Below are positions 11,701-20,184 of a DNA stretch of 64,000 nt, one piece after another. Source of the DNA: Bdellovibrionales bacterium (GTDB lineage: Bacteria > Bdellovibrionota > Bdellovibrionia > Bdellovibrionales > JAMPXM01). The position numbers were made by a program, and so were the translations under genes. The notes under the pieces were generated by a model, which saw only the letters and a list, made by a program, of their open reading frames with translations, searched no databases and had not been told where the DNA came from. How positions within the stretch are numbered: position 1 is the stretch's first letter; each line of letters starts with the position of its first letter. Location: NCBI GenBank assembly GCA_016713885.1, contig JADJOF010000002.1, positions 558,001-622,000 on the forward strand. The letters are read 5' to 3'.

Positions 11701-14700
11701 GCAATATTGCAGTCGCCGGCACGACGAGAAACAGTTTGAGTTTGGCAGCCAATGATGACGGTCAAGGCGGTACCGCTGGTCGTGTTGTGCTTGCTCCAGG
11801 TGGGTTTAGCGGTGGTGGGGTGAGTATTTCGGCCGGTAACGGGGCGGTGACAAATGGATTCGCCGGCAACGTCACGATCTCTGGCGGAGGAGCGACGAAT
11901 CCTGCTGGCGGCTACGTCAGTATCGTCGGTGGAACATCGGCGGTCGGCAGCGATGGCGGCAACGTGTATGTTGTCGGCGGAAGCTCTGGCGGTGCAGCGC
12001 CCGGCAATGTCATTCTGGGATCAACGAGTGGCCGTACTATACGAGGAAAGGTCGGCGTTGGCACTGTTGCGCCTGATACCAAGCTCCACGTTGTCGGTAC
12101 GTCGGGTTCGACGCTCAAGATCGTCGACGGCAATCAGGCTGCGGGAAAAGTTTTAACTTCCGATGCCAATGGTGTGGCGTCGTGGTCCGCGCTTACGGGA
12201 ACGACACAATGGACGACCAACGGCAGTGATATTCACTACAATACTGGAAACGTCGGGATTGGAACGGCAACTCCCAGTGCTCTTCTGCATGCAGTCGGTG
12301 GCGTTTCAGATTTCAGGTTTTCTCAAGGAGCTTCGAATCTTACCCCGACGATGTCGGTCGTCAATACTGGCGCGGGAGGTAAGGCAGGAGCCTTGCTTGC
12401 AGGAACTCTTGGCGCCGCTTTTGTCTATGAGAATACCGGTTTTTTTGCGATACAGACGGATTCGAAGGCCAATTTTACCGGCAATGCGCTTGGTTCGGGA
12501 AGTGAAAAATTTCGAATTGATTCCTCTGGAAAGGTCGGCATTGGAACGGCAGCGCCAACAGATAGGCTTCACGTGAATGGAAGTATTCGGGTTCCGCCGA
12601 GTTCAAGAATCGGGGTTGATGCATCAATTGATGGTGGTGATCTCACAGTAAATCCAGGTTACAATGGTGTTCTTTATTTGAGTCAGAATGCGGGATCCTC
12701 AACAATCCAGTTTGGTGCACCAAACTGGTCAACGCCTGGAAATACGAGTTTTGCACTTGGTGGCACAATCGGATTCACGGGCGGCAACGTCGGAATTGGC
12801 ACCGCTTCTCCAAGTTACCCGCTCGATGTGCGCGGTTCGTGGCCAAACCAAATCACGATTGGCGCAACTGGCGCTGCTGGTAGCATTGGACTGCGCCGCG
12901 GATCAGAAGGCGCGATCACGGGAACCATCGGCATGGACTCGGCTGGTGGTCAGGATATTAAAATCTGGAATGGCTCGGGTTCAGGCGCGATCAATCTCGC
13001 ACTCGGGGCACTCACGTATCCAGCGTTCACGACCTATTTGACAGACGTGAACACGAACGCGCGTTCGGAGTTTAACTCGGTGGTGAAAGTGAATGCACCT
13101 CCAGTGGTGCCGGCTGGTGGTCAGAGTGACTCGGCCGTTCTCTACTATGACGTGACTGCGCAGAAGCTCAAGGTTTCTGAAAACGGCGGTGGCTTTGTGA
13201 ATCTTGTTGGTGGATCATCGCAGTGGACGACTTCGGGAAGCGACATCTATTACAGCTCTGGTGATGTCTCAATCGGTACGTCGACGTCTGTTGGTGGCGC
13301 TAAGTTCACAGTTGATCACTCGGGAACGCAGTGGACGGCGTTGACGAATTCTGACGCTGGTGGCTCGACATGGTATCTTGCTTCCTCTTCGACTGGGTGG
13401 AGCTCTGGAGGCGGACGATTTTTGATCAGTCGTTCTAACGGCGCCTCGAACGCTGACTTCACGATCGATAGTTCGGGTTACGTTGGCATCGGCACTGTGA
13501 GCCCTACCGCGAAGCTCTATGTCGCGGGACCAGCGGGTACTGTTGGAACTCCAAATGCACCGACGGCATTTTCGGTCGCGGGTGGAGCCGGGTACGCATC
13601 AGGTAACGGTAACGGCGGCGGAATTTCGCTGGCGGCTGGAGCGAGCACCGGTACAGGAACGGGCGGCAACGTTACGATTGCTGGAGGCGGCGGTTCTGGA
13701 AGTCCAAGTTTTGGTCCGCGGGGATCGGTCACGATCAGCGGTGGTGACAACGGGTCTGATACCGGTGGCAACGTGACGATACGAGGCGGTCAATACGGCG
13801 GTGCTGGAAGTCCGCAGCTTGTGCTCTCAGGATCGGGCTCGACAGCGAGTGGTGCGATTGCGATGAGTACCGCGGATGGTGGAGGCTCATTCGGAGCGAC
13901 AGGTGCCATCTCGATGTTGACAGGAAATTCGGCGATGGGGCTTGCTGCCGGAAACATCTCATTGACTGCCGGTAACGGTAACGGTGTCGGTGCTGGTGGT
14001 ACAATCAATATCACAGCTGGTGCTGGTGGTGCGACGAACGTGAACGGTGCGGATGTCGTGCTCAATGGCGGTGCTAAAGGCGGAACGGGCACTGATGGAA
14101 ATGTGATTCTCGCGGGCACACGTGGCTTTGTCGGTGTTGGTACGGCGGCGCCCGGAGCTTCGCTCGAAGTCAAAGGTAAAACAGCGGATAACTCTTCATA
14201 TGCGGTTGTTGTTAGAGATTCCGCCAATGCGACGAAGTTTAGAGTACGAAACGATGGTTACATGGAAAACTCCGGCGCCTTCGAACTCGGAGCTGGAGCG
14301 ACAACTGGATTTATCTATGCTTATGGATTGAAGCGTTCCGGAACGCAGATCTGGGATGCCGGAACCAATGGTGGCGTTATCATCGGTCCAACAAACGTGG
14401 TACAAACGATGTTTGTTGGAACGCAAGTCGGAATCGGCACAACATCTCCGGATCAGCTGCTCTCGGTGAACGGCGATGCTTCGAAGGTCGGCGGTGGCTC
14501 TTGGCAGACATTCTCGGATGCGCGATTGAAGACGGTGAATGGGCCCTTCACGCGAGGTCTTCGCGAGGTGCTTGAGTTGCAACCGGTTTCTTATCATTAC
14601 AACGATCGAAATCCAGCGGGCGTTCCCAATAGCGGTGATCACATCGGTTTCGTGGCCCAAGAAATCGAAAAGCAGATTCCAGAGGCGATTTCTCATAGCA

Positions 14701-14897
14701 AAAAAGGCTTCTTGATGGTGAACAACGATCCGATTCTTTGGACGATGTTCAATGCGATCAAAGAGCTCTATGCGAAGCTTGTCGGTACCGATAGCGAAGT
14801 CGAGAAGCTCAAAGCTGAGAATGCTGAACTCAAAGCGCGCATCGACAGACAAGACGAAGAGCTTCGCAAAATTAAAGAAAAGCTTGGGATCGAGTAG
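8751..14897 (+). CDS. Giant fibre protein with C-terminal peptidase S74 (endosialidase-type) chaperone domain, interrupted by an in-frame TGA
   Basis: About 2,048 residues if the TGA at 10911-10913 is read through. A TTG start is supported by GGAAGGGA six bases upstream and is followed by a signal peptide (AVLVLGLAVTLSPSADA). The N-terminal region resembles an exported, head-like domain. The long middle consists of repeats such as GNVGIGTATP and QWTTSGSDIYYNTGNVGIG, as in phage tail-fibre shafts. The C-terminus is an S74 intramolecular chaperone: SDARLK starts at residue 1922, giving a Ser1922/Lys1927 pair with the spacing known for the self-cleaving endosialidase domain. The domain goes on through GFVAQEIEKQIPEA and ends in a coiled coil. 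S74-capped trimeric fibres (mosaic adhesive trimers) are described for Bdellovibrio prey recognition. Assignment to that group is inferred from architecture. Confidence 0.85.
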
Positions 14898-14916
14898 TCT
14901 GATTGCGCCTATGCTA

Positions 14917-14935
14917 AAAATGGCCGCCATTTTTT
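14917..14935 (+). terminator. Rho-independent terminator of the fibre gene
   Basis: A 7-bp stem AAAATGG/CCATTTT with a CCG loop merges into a run of T residues, 20 bases after the fibre stop codon. It also lies at the convergent junction with the ATPase gene. Confidence 0.7.
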
Positions 14936-14956
14936 GTATATGACGGGATGCCCGCT

Positions 14957-16106
14957 CTAGGCACTAAAGAGCGATTCAAGAAAATCTGTCCAATGAAGAC
15001 AATGAACTCCGTCCACCAGGCTTCGAGTTGGATCTTGACTGACATAAAAGACCTTCGTCGGCTTTAATGGCTTGGCGACTCGTGCGACTTTTGCAACATC
15101 GATGGGATCGATTGAGTCGGTTGATTTGATTTCCACCGCAAAGACCTCGCGTCCTCGATGCAGGATGAGGTCAAGTTCGCCTCCTGCCGTCGTTTGATAG
15201 TGTGACAGGCCAAAGTCCAGACGGTTGTAGCTGTTGAGGCGGAAGCATTCGCAGATGATGAAGTGTTCGAACGCTTGGCCGTAGCTCGCGGTTTTTGCAG
15301 TAACCTCTTGTTGAAGACTGCGCTCGAGTGCTTTTTTAACGCCGAGATCAAAGAGATAGAATTTGGGTTGAAGCTTGACTGATTTTCGGGATGATCGATT
15401 GAAAGCGGGGAGAAAGAATCCCACAAGCGTGTCTTCTAGAATTTGAAAAAAGGACTGCGCCGTTTTTGTGTCGACGTCGATGTCACGTGCGATCTTGCTA
15501 AAGTTGAGAGTTTTCCCGTTCTCTTGCGCCGCGACCTCAAGAAAATTTCTGAAGGCATGGCCATTGCGAACGATCTGCTCCTGAAGAATTTCTTCCTTGA
15601 GATAGGTTTGGCAATACGATCGCAGGTATTCAGTCCGCTCTTCATCATTCATCGAAACTACACTGGGAAGACTGCCCCAGCGCAAAACGAGATCAAGAGA
15701 GAAGTGCTCGCCAAGTTCGCTATGGGTGAACGGATGCATTTGGTAATTGAATGCGCGTCCAGCGAGAAGATTGCCTGAGCCTCGCTTGAGTTTGCGTGCG
15801 CTTGAGCCGGTCATGATGAATTTGTACTTGGTGCTTTCGATCAACTGATGAACGACGTCGAGAAGCTTTGGAACCTTTTGGATTTCGTCGATGACGACCC
15901 AGCGAGGACTGGGTTCGAGTGCTTTAAGGTCCGCTGCCAGGAGATCAGGATGGCTTGAGTAGCGAGACTCCCACTTCTCCTCGAGAAGGTTTATCGAGTG
16001 AAACTCTTCGCTGAACTGTTCGTTGAGGTAGGTCGATTTGCCTGTTCCCTCGCTCCAAATATAAAAAACTTCGTGTTTTCAGCGGCTTAAATATTCTATG
16101 GATCAT
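14957..16106 (-). CDS. AAA ATPase with C-terminal DUF4143, frameshifted near the Walker A motif
   Basis: The conserved part reads GTGKSTYLNEQF (Walker A), then WVVIDEIQKVPKL (Walker B), then FIMTGSSARKLKRG (sensor region). DUF4143 with its nuclease-like fold follows, ending FYVSQDPTRSL...LHWTDF. This is the common AAA_14/DUF4143 family, whose role is not settled. The expected N-terminus (MIHRIFKPLKTRSFF, start at 16106) joins the Walker A frame only if one base is restored in the A-run at 16063-16068 and one in the C-run at 16047-16049. With both restored the length is 383 residues, usual for the family. As written, the gene is broken in two places. It converges with the fibre gene. Confidence 0.8.
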
Positions 16107-16146
16107 ACTCCATATTTTGGACCAATTCATGGAGCATGGTCAACGC

Positions 16147-16167
16147 AAAAGGTACATTGTACCTTTT
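16147..16167 (-). repeat. GTAC-palindrome copy near the 3' end of the merRNA-like gene
   Basis: Nine-bp arms AAAAGGTAC and GTACCTTTT flank ATT. The GGCGAC tail of other copies is degenerate here. It lies between the riboswitch RNA terminator and the ATPase start on the minus strand. Confidence 0.75.
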
Positions 16168-16190
16168 TGTTCGGTCGCGGATCGAAGACG

Positions 16191-16220
16191 AAAAAAAACC
16201 CGCCGTGGGGCTGGCGGGTT
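16191..16220 (-). terminator. Intrinsic terminator of the merRNA-like RNA
   Basis: On the minus strand, AACCCGCC and GGCGGGTT pair around an AGCCCCAC loop and are followed by a run of eight T residues (A-run 16191-16198 on the plus strand). Confidence 0.85.
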
Positions 16221-16282
16221 GGGAAACTTTGGTCGTTCCCCTTCGGTTGGAATCCTCTCAGCTGTTGCTCAAGTGCTTCTCG

Positions 16283-16392
16283 TCCTCTGGCAGACTGGCT
16301 GGCATAACACAGATTTTGATGGCGGGTCCTTGCCTGTGCGTTAGCCCCTGTAGCTTTGCGTCCCACTCTTTCAAGTGGTTTGCCCTGAGCAA
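16283..16392 (-). promoter_or_regulatory. c-di-GMP-I (GEMM-I) riboswitch aptamer
   Basis: The minus strand shows the diagnostic elements in order: CAGGGCAAACC, a GAAA tetraloop hairpin (CCACTTGAAAGAGTGG), GGGACGCAAAGC (16353-16364), GGGGCTAACG, and the second-half stem ATGCCAGCCAGTCTGCCAG. The tetraloop with its distal receptor-like segment and the GGGACGCAAAGC joint are hallmarks of the class I c-di-GMP aptamer. Confidence 0.88.
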
Positions 16393-16615
16393 AGAAAGGA
16401 TAAGTTAGTTTGCGATAAGGCCTCCTTTTAAAGTTTCCACCTTATGCTTCCATCCTTTTGAGCACCGCTATTCAGCCGGTGGATCGCAGGCCCCTGATGG
16501 TCTGTATCTCATACTTCCCCTTCAGGCGATTCCTTCACCCATCGAGCGGACTCCGTTCTGCTCGTGATTCAAGAACACCGCGCTGCGCAAAATTCTAAAA
16601 CAGGTCTCGTGCATT

Positions 16616-16637
16616 CGGGTCATAGTGAGATGACCCG
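16616..16637 (+). promoter_or_regulatory. 5'-leader hairpin before the small secreted-peptide gene
   Basis: A perfect 8-bp stem CGGGTCAT/ATGACCCG with a 6-base loop ends 13 bases before the GGAGG ribosome site of the 26-codon gene at 16664. Its position suggests control of translation or RNA stability; this is inference. Confidence 0.5.
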
Positions 16638-16663
16638 TGTCTCAAAACTGGAGGATATCCCCT

Positions 16664-16744
16664 ATGAAGAACAAGAGAGCCGGCCTTATTTTGAGTCTTC
16701 TGATTTCGGCATTTGCCGTGACATCGTCGACCGCAAGTAGCTGA
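16664..16744 (+). CDS. 26-residue hydrophobic/exported small peptide
   Basis: The peptide begins MKNKRAGLILSLLISAF and ends SSTASS: a basic N-terminus, a hydrophobic core and a Ser/Thr-rich tail, either a bare signal peptide or a small membrane peptide. It is supported as a gene by CTGGAGGAT eight bases upstream of the ATG, a perfect leader hairpin (16616-16637) and its own intrinsic terminator (16770-16799). It is divergent from the merRNA-like gene, about 270 bases away. No family is recognised. It might be a leader peptide or a small membrane effector. Confidence 0.6.
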   Translation: MKNKRAGLILSLLISAFAVTSSTASS

Positions 16745-16769
16745 CCTACGACCTGTTGTGCTTTGGGAT

Positions 16770-16799
16770 TCGCCGTCTCAAATTGAGTCGGCGATTTTT
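16770..16799 (+). terminator. Intrinsic terminator of the small-peptide gene
   Basis: TCGCCG-T-CTCA and TGAG-T-CGGCGA pair around an AAT loop with one internal T/T mismatch, followed by five T residues. Confidence 0.8.
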
Positions 16800-16918
16800 C
16801 AAACAGAATACGCGAGTTGAACAGCTGTTTGCGTATTAGACTCTGTTTAAACTCTTCAACACTCGGCCTGCCGGTTGCACTACCTATCCGTAACGAACTT
16901 GTTTCGGGGGTGATGCTG

Positions 16919-17587
16919 ATGAACAAATATACGGTGCTCGCTGCGGTAGCGGTTCTCATACTCGGCTTTCAAAATTGCTCAAACACGACGAGCTTTGATG
17001 CGTCGGGCTCGCTGATCGCGAAATCCGGTGTCGATGATACGACTGGGAATATTGATGTACCGGCGGACGTTCCTGCGGATGTCGGAAACAATGACGGGGC
17101 CGTACTACCAGTGCCGCCACCGACAACTCCTCCGTCACCAGGCACACGGCCTCCTAGCTATCCACCGGTTGTTGATCGCGATCATGATCACGATCATGAC
17201 CATGACGGCGATCACGATGACGATGACAAGGAATGCGTGAACCGTGGACCTGGAAATGGTGGCGGTCACTCTGATGATGATAAAGATGACGATAGCAAAA
17301 AGAATCCGGCATCATCTGAACTTGTCGCTTGTATCCTTGAGGGACCTGGTAGTTCGGTTAAAGTCGCATTGAATCGGGCTGGCTTATCTGGTCAGCACTC
17401 GGCCAGTGAGTTCGTGTGCATGTCAGAGAAGGCGTGTCTGACTGTCGTGAGTAAAATCTTGCCTGTGAAGAGCGCCGAGAAGCGCGGTTACTGCGGTCAC
17501 AATCCAAACGTGGTTTCGATGACCGATGCCGAGGTTGAAGCCGCCGTGAACCAAGAGTTGCTCTCGAAAATGGTGTCTTCACGTTAA
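16919..17587 (+). CDS. Exported GFQNC-type protein with His/Asp-rich linker (paralogue 1)
   Basis: The 222-residue product starts MNKYTVLAAVAVLILGFQNC, a signal segment ending in the GFQNCS motif frequent in Bdellovibrio-type exported proteins (Cys probably lipidated, though the lipobox is unusual). The start was chosen by likeness to the paralogue at 17871 and a GGGGGTG site upstream. A Pro-rich stretch and a His/Asp run (HDHDHDHDGDHDDDD, about nt 17180-17230) suggest a metal-binding or flexible linker. The C-terminal domain, from CILEGPGSSVKV through CMSEKACL to AEKRGYC, has four cysteines shared with the next gene. Function unknown; the tandem arrangement implies a local duplication. Confidence 0.8.
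   Translation: MNKYTVLAAVAVLILGFQNCSNTTSFDASGSLIAKSGVDDTTGNIDVPADVPADVGNNDGAVLPVPPPTTPPSPGTRPPSYPPVVDRDHDHDHDHDGDHDDDDKECVNRGPGNGGGHSDDDKDDDSKKNPASSELVACILEGPGSSVKVALNRAGLSGQHSASEFVCMSEKACLTVVSKILPVKSAEKRGYCGHNPNVVSMTDAEVEAAVNQELLSKMVSSR
17177..17233 (+). repeat. Short in-gene tandem repeat (GATCAT/GATCAC)
   Basis: Hexamer-like repeats GATCATGATCACGATCATG encode the His-Asp tract of the GFQNC protein. Such runs can vary in copy number between strains. Confidence 0.6.
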
Positions 17588-17613
17588 AAGGTACATTGTA
17601 CCTTTTGGCGACT
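17586..17613 (+). repeat. GTAC-palindrome copy overlapping a stop codon
   Basis: AAAAGGTAC-ATT-GTACCTTTT followed by GGCGACTC. The first arm overlaps the TAA of the preceding gene, so the element serves as its 3' end. A T-tract terminator follows at 17624. Confidence 0.9.
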
Positions 17614-17623
17614 CGCTGCAGAA

Positions 17624-17653
17624 AACCGTCGGTTCACCCCCGGCGGTTTTTTT
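17624..17653 (+). terminator. Intrinsic terminator
   Basis: An eight-bp stem ACCGTCGG/CCGGCGGT (one G-T pair) is followed by seven T residues, downstream of the palindrome and the first GFQNC gene. Confidence 0.75.
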
Positions 17654-17870
17654 GTTTGAGTGTCGGTCGCCGTTTGCGGTGTTTCATATCGAGAAGGTCT
17701 CATTTATCGACGACAATCTTATTTGCTAAATTTCGCGGTTATACAGCGGCCAAGCAAATAAACCGATGAGGAAGACACAAAGACGTGGTGCGCGAGTTGC
17801 ACTGCTTTCAGATATGGGGCGTCTGGTATTCGACGTCGGCAAGATGTGGTCCGTTGAGATGGGGGTTGCA

Positions 17871-18587
17871 GTGAATAAGTACTATTGGTTAGCGGCAGTC
17901 GCAGCGCTGGTGATCGGTTTTCAGAACTGTTCCAATAGCACTCAGTTTGTTTCTGACGAGAGCAATATCCTCAAGGCGACTGGTGACCTCGCTCCGGTTG
18001 CGGCCGACCCCTCTGTCGAAGATGGTTCTGAAAACATAGACGTTGTCGATGATTCGGACTCAAGCGTTACGTCACCAGCACCGCCCGCAGCACCGCCCGC
18101 GATGCCGCCAGCACCAGTAGCTGATATGCCTCCAGTGCCAGTCGTTCCTCCGTCAGCTTCGCCAACGCCACCTCCGATGCCGCCAGTTGCGGAAGTGCCT
18201 CCGGCGCCGCCAGCTCCACCGGTCATGCCTCTCCCAGTGATGTCGCCCACGCCTCCCCCTGCAGTATTGCCGGTTGTGACTGTGCCGCCGCCTGTTGAGC
18301 ACGATGAGGACGAGCATGAGCACGAGATGGAAGATGCGGATCACTCGTATGTCTGCATTCTTCAGGGGCCTGGCAAATCCGTGAAAGTTGGAATCGTCAG
18401 TGATCTTCTTGGCGGAGGGAGCTCGGCTGCGGCTTCGGTCTGTATGTCGAAACGGGCGTGTCTTGAGCTGATGAGTCAAAAGTTTGCGGTTAAGGCTGCG
18501 GAGAAGCGCGGCTATTGCCCGGCAAAGAATCCCAACGCCGTGAATATGTCAGACGCCGAAATCAAGGCGAAGTTGCTCGGACGTTAG
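17871..18587 (+). CDS. Exported GFQNC-type protein with Pro-rich linker (paralogue 2)
   Basis: The 238-residue product from a GTG start with GGGGG six bases upstream begins MNKYYWLAAVAALVIGFQNC, almost the same as the gene at 16919. An in-frame ATG exists at 17766 but would put a non-signal extension in front. The middle is a Pro/Ala/Val tract (PAPPAAPPAMPPAP style, nt 18075-18295) and a short Glu/His/Asp patch (DEDEHEHEMEDADH). The C-terminal domain repeats the pattern CILQGPGKSVKV, VCMSKRACLELMS, VKAAEKRGYC and NPNAVNMSDAEI. Probably a periplasmic or outer-membrane-attached protein whose two versions differ in the linker. Function unknown. Confidence 0.8.
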   Translation: MNKYYWLAAVAALVIGFQNCSNSTQFVSDESNILKATGDLAPVAADPSVEDGSENIDVVDDSDSSVTSPAPPAAPPAMPPAPVADMPPVPVVPPSASPTPPPMPPVAEVPPAPPAPPVMPLPVMSPTPPPAVLPVVTVPPPVEHDEDEHEHEMEDADHSYVCILQGPGKSVKVGIVSDLLGGGSSAAASVCMSKRACLELMSQKFAVKAAEKRGYCPAKNPNAVNMSDAEIKAKLLGR

Positions 18588-18625
18588 AGAGCAAAGTGAC
18601 CTTGAGAAAGGCTGTAGGAGATGGG

Positions 18626-18652
18626 GCTGAGCATAGAGCGCTCGGCTTTTTT
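18626..18652 (+). terminator. Intrinsic terminator after paralogue 2
   Basis: GCTGAGC/GCTCGGC stem followed by six T residues, 38 bases after the stop and just before the convergent mrp end. Confidence 0.7.
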
Positions 18653-18679
18653 CTCTTTTCGATTGCTGGGATCGTTCCA

Positions 18680-19465
18680 CTACGTGAGCAGCTTTTCTGC
18701 AATCGCTGTGAAGGCTTTCGCTTCGTCTGATGTGGGATCGCCTTCAACGACGGGGATTCCCGCTTCGGCGCCAATGCCGACTCCCGGGTGGAATGGAACT
18801 TCTCCAATTTTCGAAATTCCGCGTTCGCGGAGCCATGAGTCCATCGAGCCTTTGGGGAAGAGTTGAATGCGTTCGGTTTGGCCAGGCGGAATGAACCAGC
18901 TCATGTTCTCAACGACACCGAGGAGTGGAACTTGAACTCTCGCCCACATGTCGATCGCTTTTTTGACGTCCATGAGCGCAACGTCTTGTGGCGTTGAAAC
19001 GGCGATTGCTCCAGAGAGTGGAACCTTCTGAGCGAGAGAAAGCTGGATGTCTCCCGTTCCAGGAGGAAGATCGACGAGCAGCACGTCGAGCTCACCCCAA
19101 GCGACGTCGCGAAGGAATTGATCCATGGCTTTAAAAAGCATCGGTCCGCGCCAGACCACGGCGAGGTCTTCGTCAATAAGATAGCCAATACTCATCAATT
19201 TCACTTTGAAACGCTCGAGCGGAATCAGCTTCTTGTCGGCGCCGATCTCCACCTTTTGATGAAGCGTGCCGCTCATCCGAGGCAGCGACGGGCCATAGAT
19301 GTCAGCGTCCAAGAGGCCGACCTTGAGGCCTTTCTTGGCGAGGGCGGCCGCGAGGTTGACGGCGACCGTACTTTTGCCGACGCCACCCTTGCCGCTTGAG
19401 ACCGCGATGATGCGCTTCACTCCGGGGATTGCCTGCTGCTGTTCGAAGGGATTCATGGTTGCCAT
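18680..19465 (-). CDS. mrp: Mrp/NBP35-family P-loop ATPase (ApbC-like)
   Basis: The 261-residue protein carries the deviant Walker A SSGKGGVGKSTVAVNLA near residue 25, GLLDADIYGPSLP, and DLPPGTGDIQLSLAQ, all characteristic of the Mrp/ApbC iron-sulfur cluster carrier family. The N-terminal MIP18/DUF59 domain of longer Mrp proteins is absent, so this is the short form. The usual C-terminal CxxC after ENMS, which binds the bridging cluster, is missing: the sequence reads ENMSWFIPPGQTER. Cluster carriage is therefore doubtful, and the protein may act as a regulatory or partitioning-type ATPase. It is transcribed divergently from the J-domain-like gene. Confidence 0.88.
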   Translation of the reverse strand: MATMNPFEQQQAIPGVKRIIAVSSGKGGVGKSTVAVNLAAALAKKGLKVGLLDADIYGPSLPRMSGTLHQKVEIGADKKLIPLERFKVKLMSIGYLIDEDLAVVWRGPMLFKAMDQFLRDVAWGELDVLLVDLPPGTGDIQLSLAQKVPLSGAIAVSTPQDVALMDVKKAIDMWARVQVPLLGVVENMSWFIPPGQTERIQLFPKGSMDSWLRERGISKIGEVPFHPGVGIGAEAGIPVVEGDPTSDEAKAFTAIAEKLLT

Positions 19466-19557
19466 CGCGGACCTCGTTTTAAGTTCACTTTGATTTCGCC
19501 GTTTCAGTTTGAGACGGAGTTTTAGCAGCCTCTCGAGTGCACCGAAAAGAGAGGCGT

Positions 19558-20034
19558 ATGAGTGTGCTCAGTCTCGACGATGTCGTAGCTTTGAACGCCT
19601 TGATTGTCACGGCGGTGGGGCTGTCTTTCGCCTTCTCGGGGCGAAAAGAACGCGGCAAGACATTCCTCGACATGAGCAAGGCTCCGCCAAAAGCACCGCC
19701 ACCACCGAATGCTAAAAAAATAGCCGGTCGGCCCTACGGAGCCGACGCGCTCGCACGGCTTGAGGCGATGGAGCAGACTCAGGCTCATTTGCCATCGCGA
19801 CGGCTGCATATCGCAGGAACCGTAACGACATCAGTCGATCCGTCGGCTGTTCGCGAGCTCAACGTCTTTTTTAACTGGAACGGGCACACCTGGGAGGCAT
19901 TTGAGGTTCTGGGGATCCCGGCCGGTTCGCCAAGGGACATTGTGGTCGCGGCCTTTCACGCGTCGCGCGCCAAGAGCCCGGACTCTACGCCGTTTTTTCA
20001 AGCGGCCACCGACGCCATTCTCAAGCACAAGTAA
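19558..20034 (+). CDS. Membrane-anchored protein with degenerate J-domain
   Basis: The 158-residue product starts at the ATG preceded by AGAGAGGCGT. One N-terminal hydrophobic segment (ALIVTAVGLSFAFSG) is followed by a Pro/Ala/Lys-rich linker. The C-terminal 45 residues resemble the J-domain of DnaJ (FEVLGIPAGSPRDIVVAAFH, then FFQAATDAI), but the HPD tripeptide needed to stimulate DnaK is SPD (in RAKSPDSTP). It therefore probably does not activate Hsp70 in the usual way, and may be a J-like interaction module. It lies between mrp and glycyl-tRNA synthetase. Identification rests on motif spacing only. Confidence 0.65.
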   Translation: MSVLSLDDVVALNALIVTAVGLSFAFSGRKERGKTFLDMSKAPPKAPPPPNAKKIAGRPYGADALARLEAMEQTQAHLPSRRLHIAGTVTTSVDPSAVRELNVFFNWNGHTWEAFEVLGIPAGSPRDIVVAAFHASRAKSPDSTPFFQAATDAILKHK

Positions 20035-20184
20035 AAGGCGATTTTCCCTCTGAACGGGAGTCCGTCGCCGTGCGGCATTGTCGATGCCGCTGCCGGTTCA
20101 GTTGACGCACGCGGCGCACAGGGGTTTGACCCTTCGCGCAGAGCGTTGCTAGCTCTTAGGGCTCATCAACGAAGGGCTCAATTC

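Larger units (their letters stand above)
16191..16395 (-). ncRNA. merRNA-like stand-alone c-di-GMP-I riboswitch RNA
   Basis: Read on the minus strand, the segment has a complete c-di-GMP-I (GEMM-I) aptamer (16283-16392), then about 60 nt of linker, then a strong intrinsic terminator (16191-16220). No start codon with a ribosome site follows before the terminator, so the RNA is self-contained and not the leader of a gene. The next minus-strand gene, the ATPase at 16106, lies beyond the terminator and a palindrome. Bdellovibrio bacteriovorus makes a highly abundant attack-phase RNA of exactly this design (merRNA), proposed to buffer c-di-GMP. Homology is inferred from structure and motifs. The 5' end is not certain; transcription may begin as far upstream as about 16440. 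Confidence 0.85.

Noticed and set aside
13560..14120. Repetitive GGN-rich DNA as a CRISPR or satellite
   Set aside because: The repeats are irregular, in frame and encode the fibre shaft; no direct repeat-spacer order.
16429..16436. TAAAGTTT as a flagellar sigma (FliA) -35 box
   Set aside because: No GCCGATAA-like -10 at the right distance on that strand.
20101..20160. TTGACG/TTGACC boxes upstream of glycyl-tRNA synthetase as promoters
   Set aside because: Minus-35-like hexamers occur twice, but no acceptable -10 is found with normal spacing.
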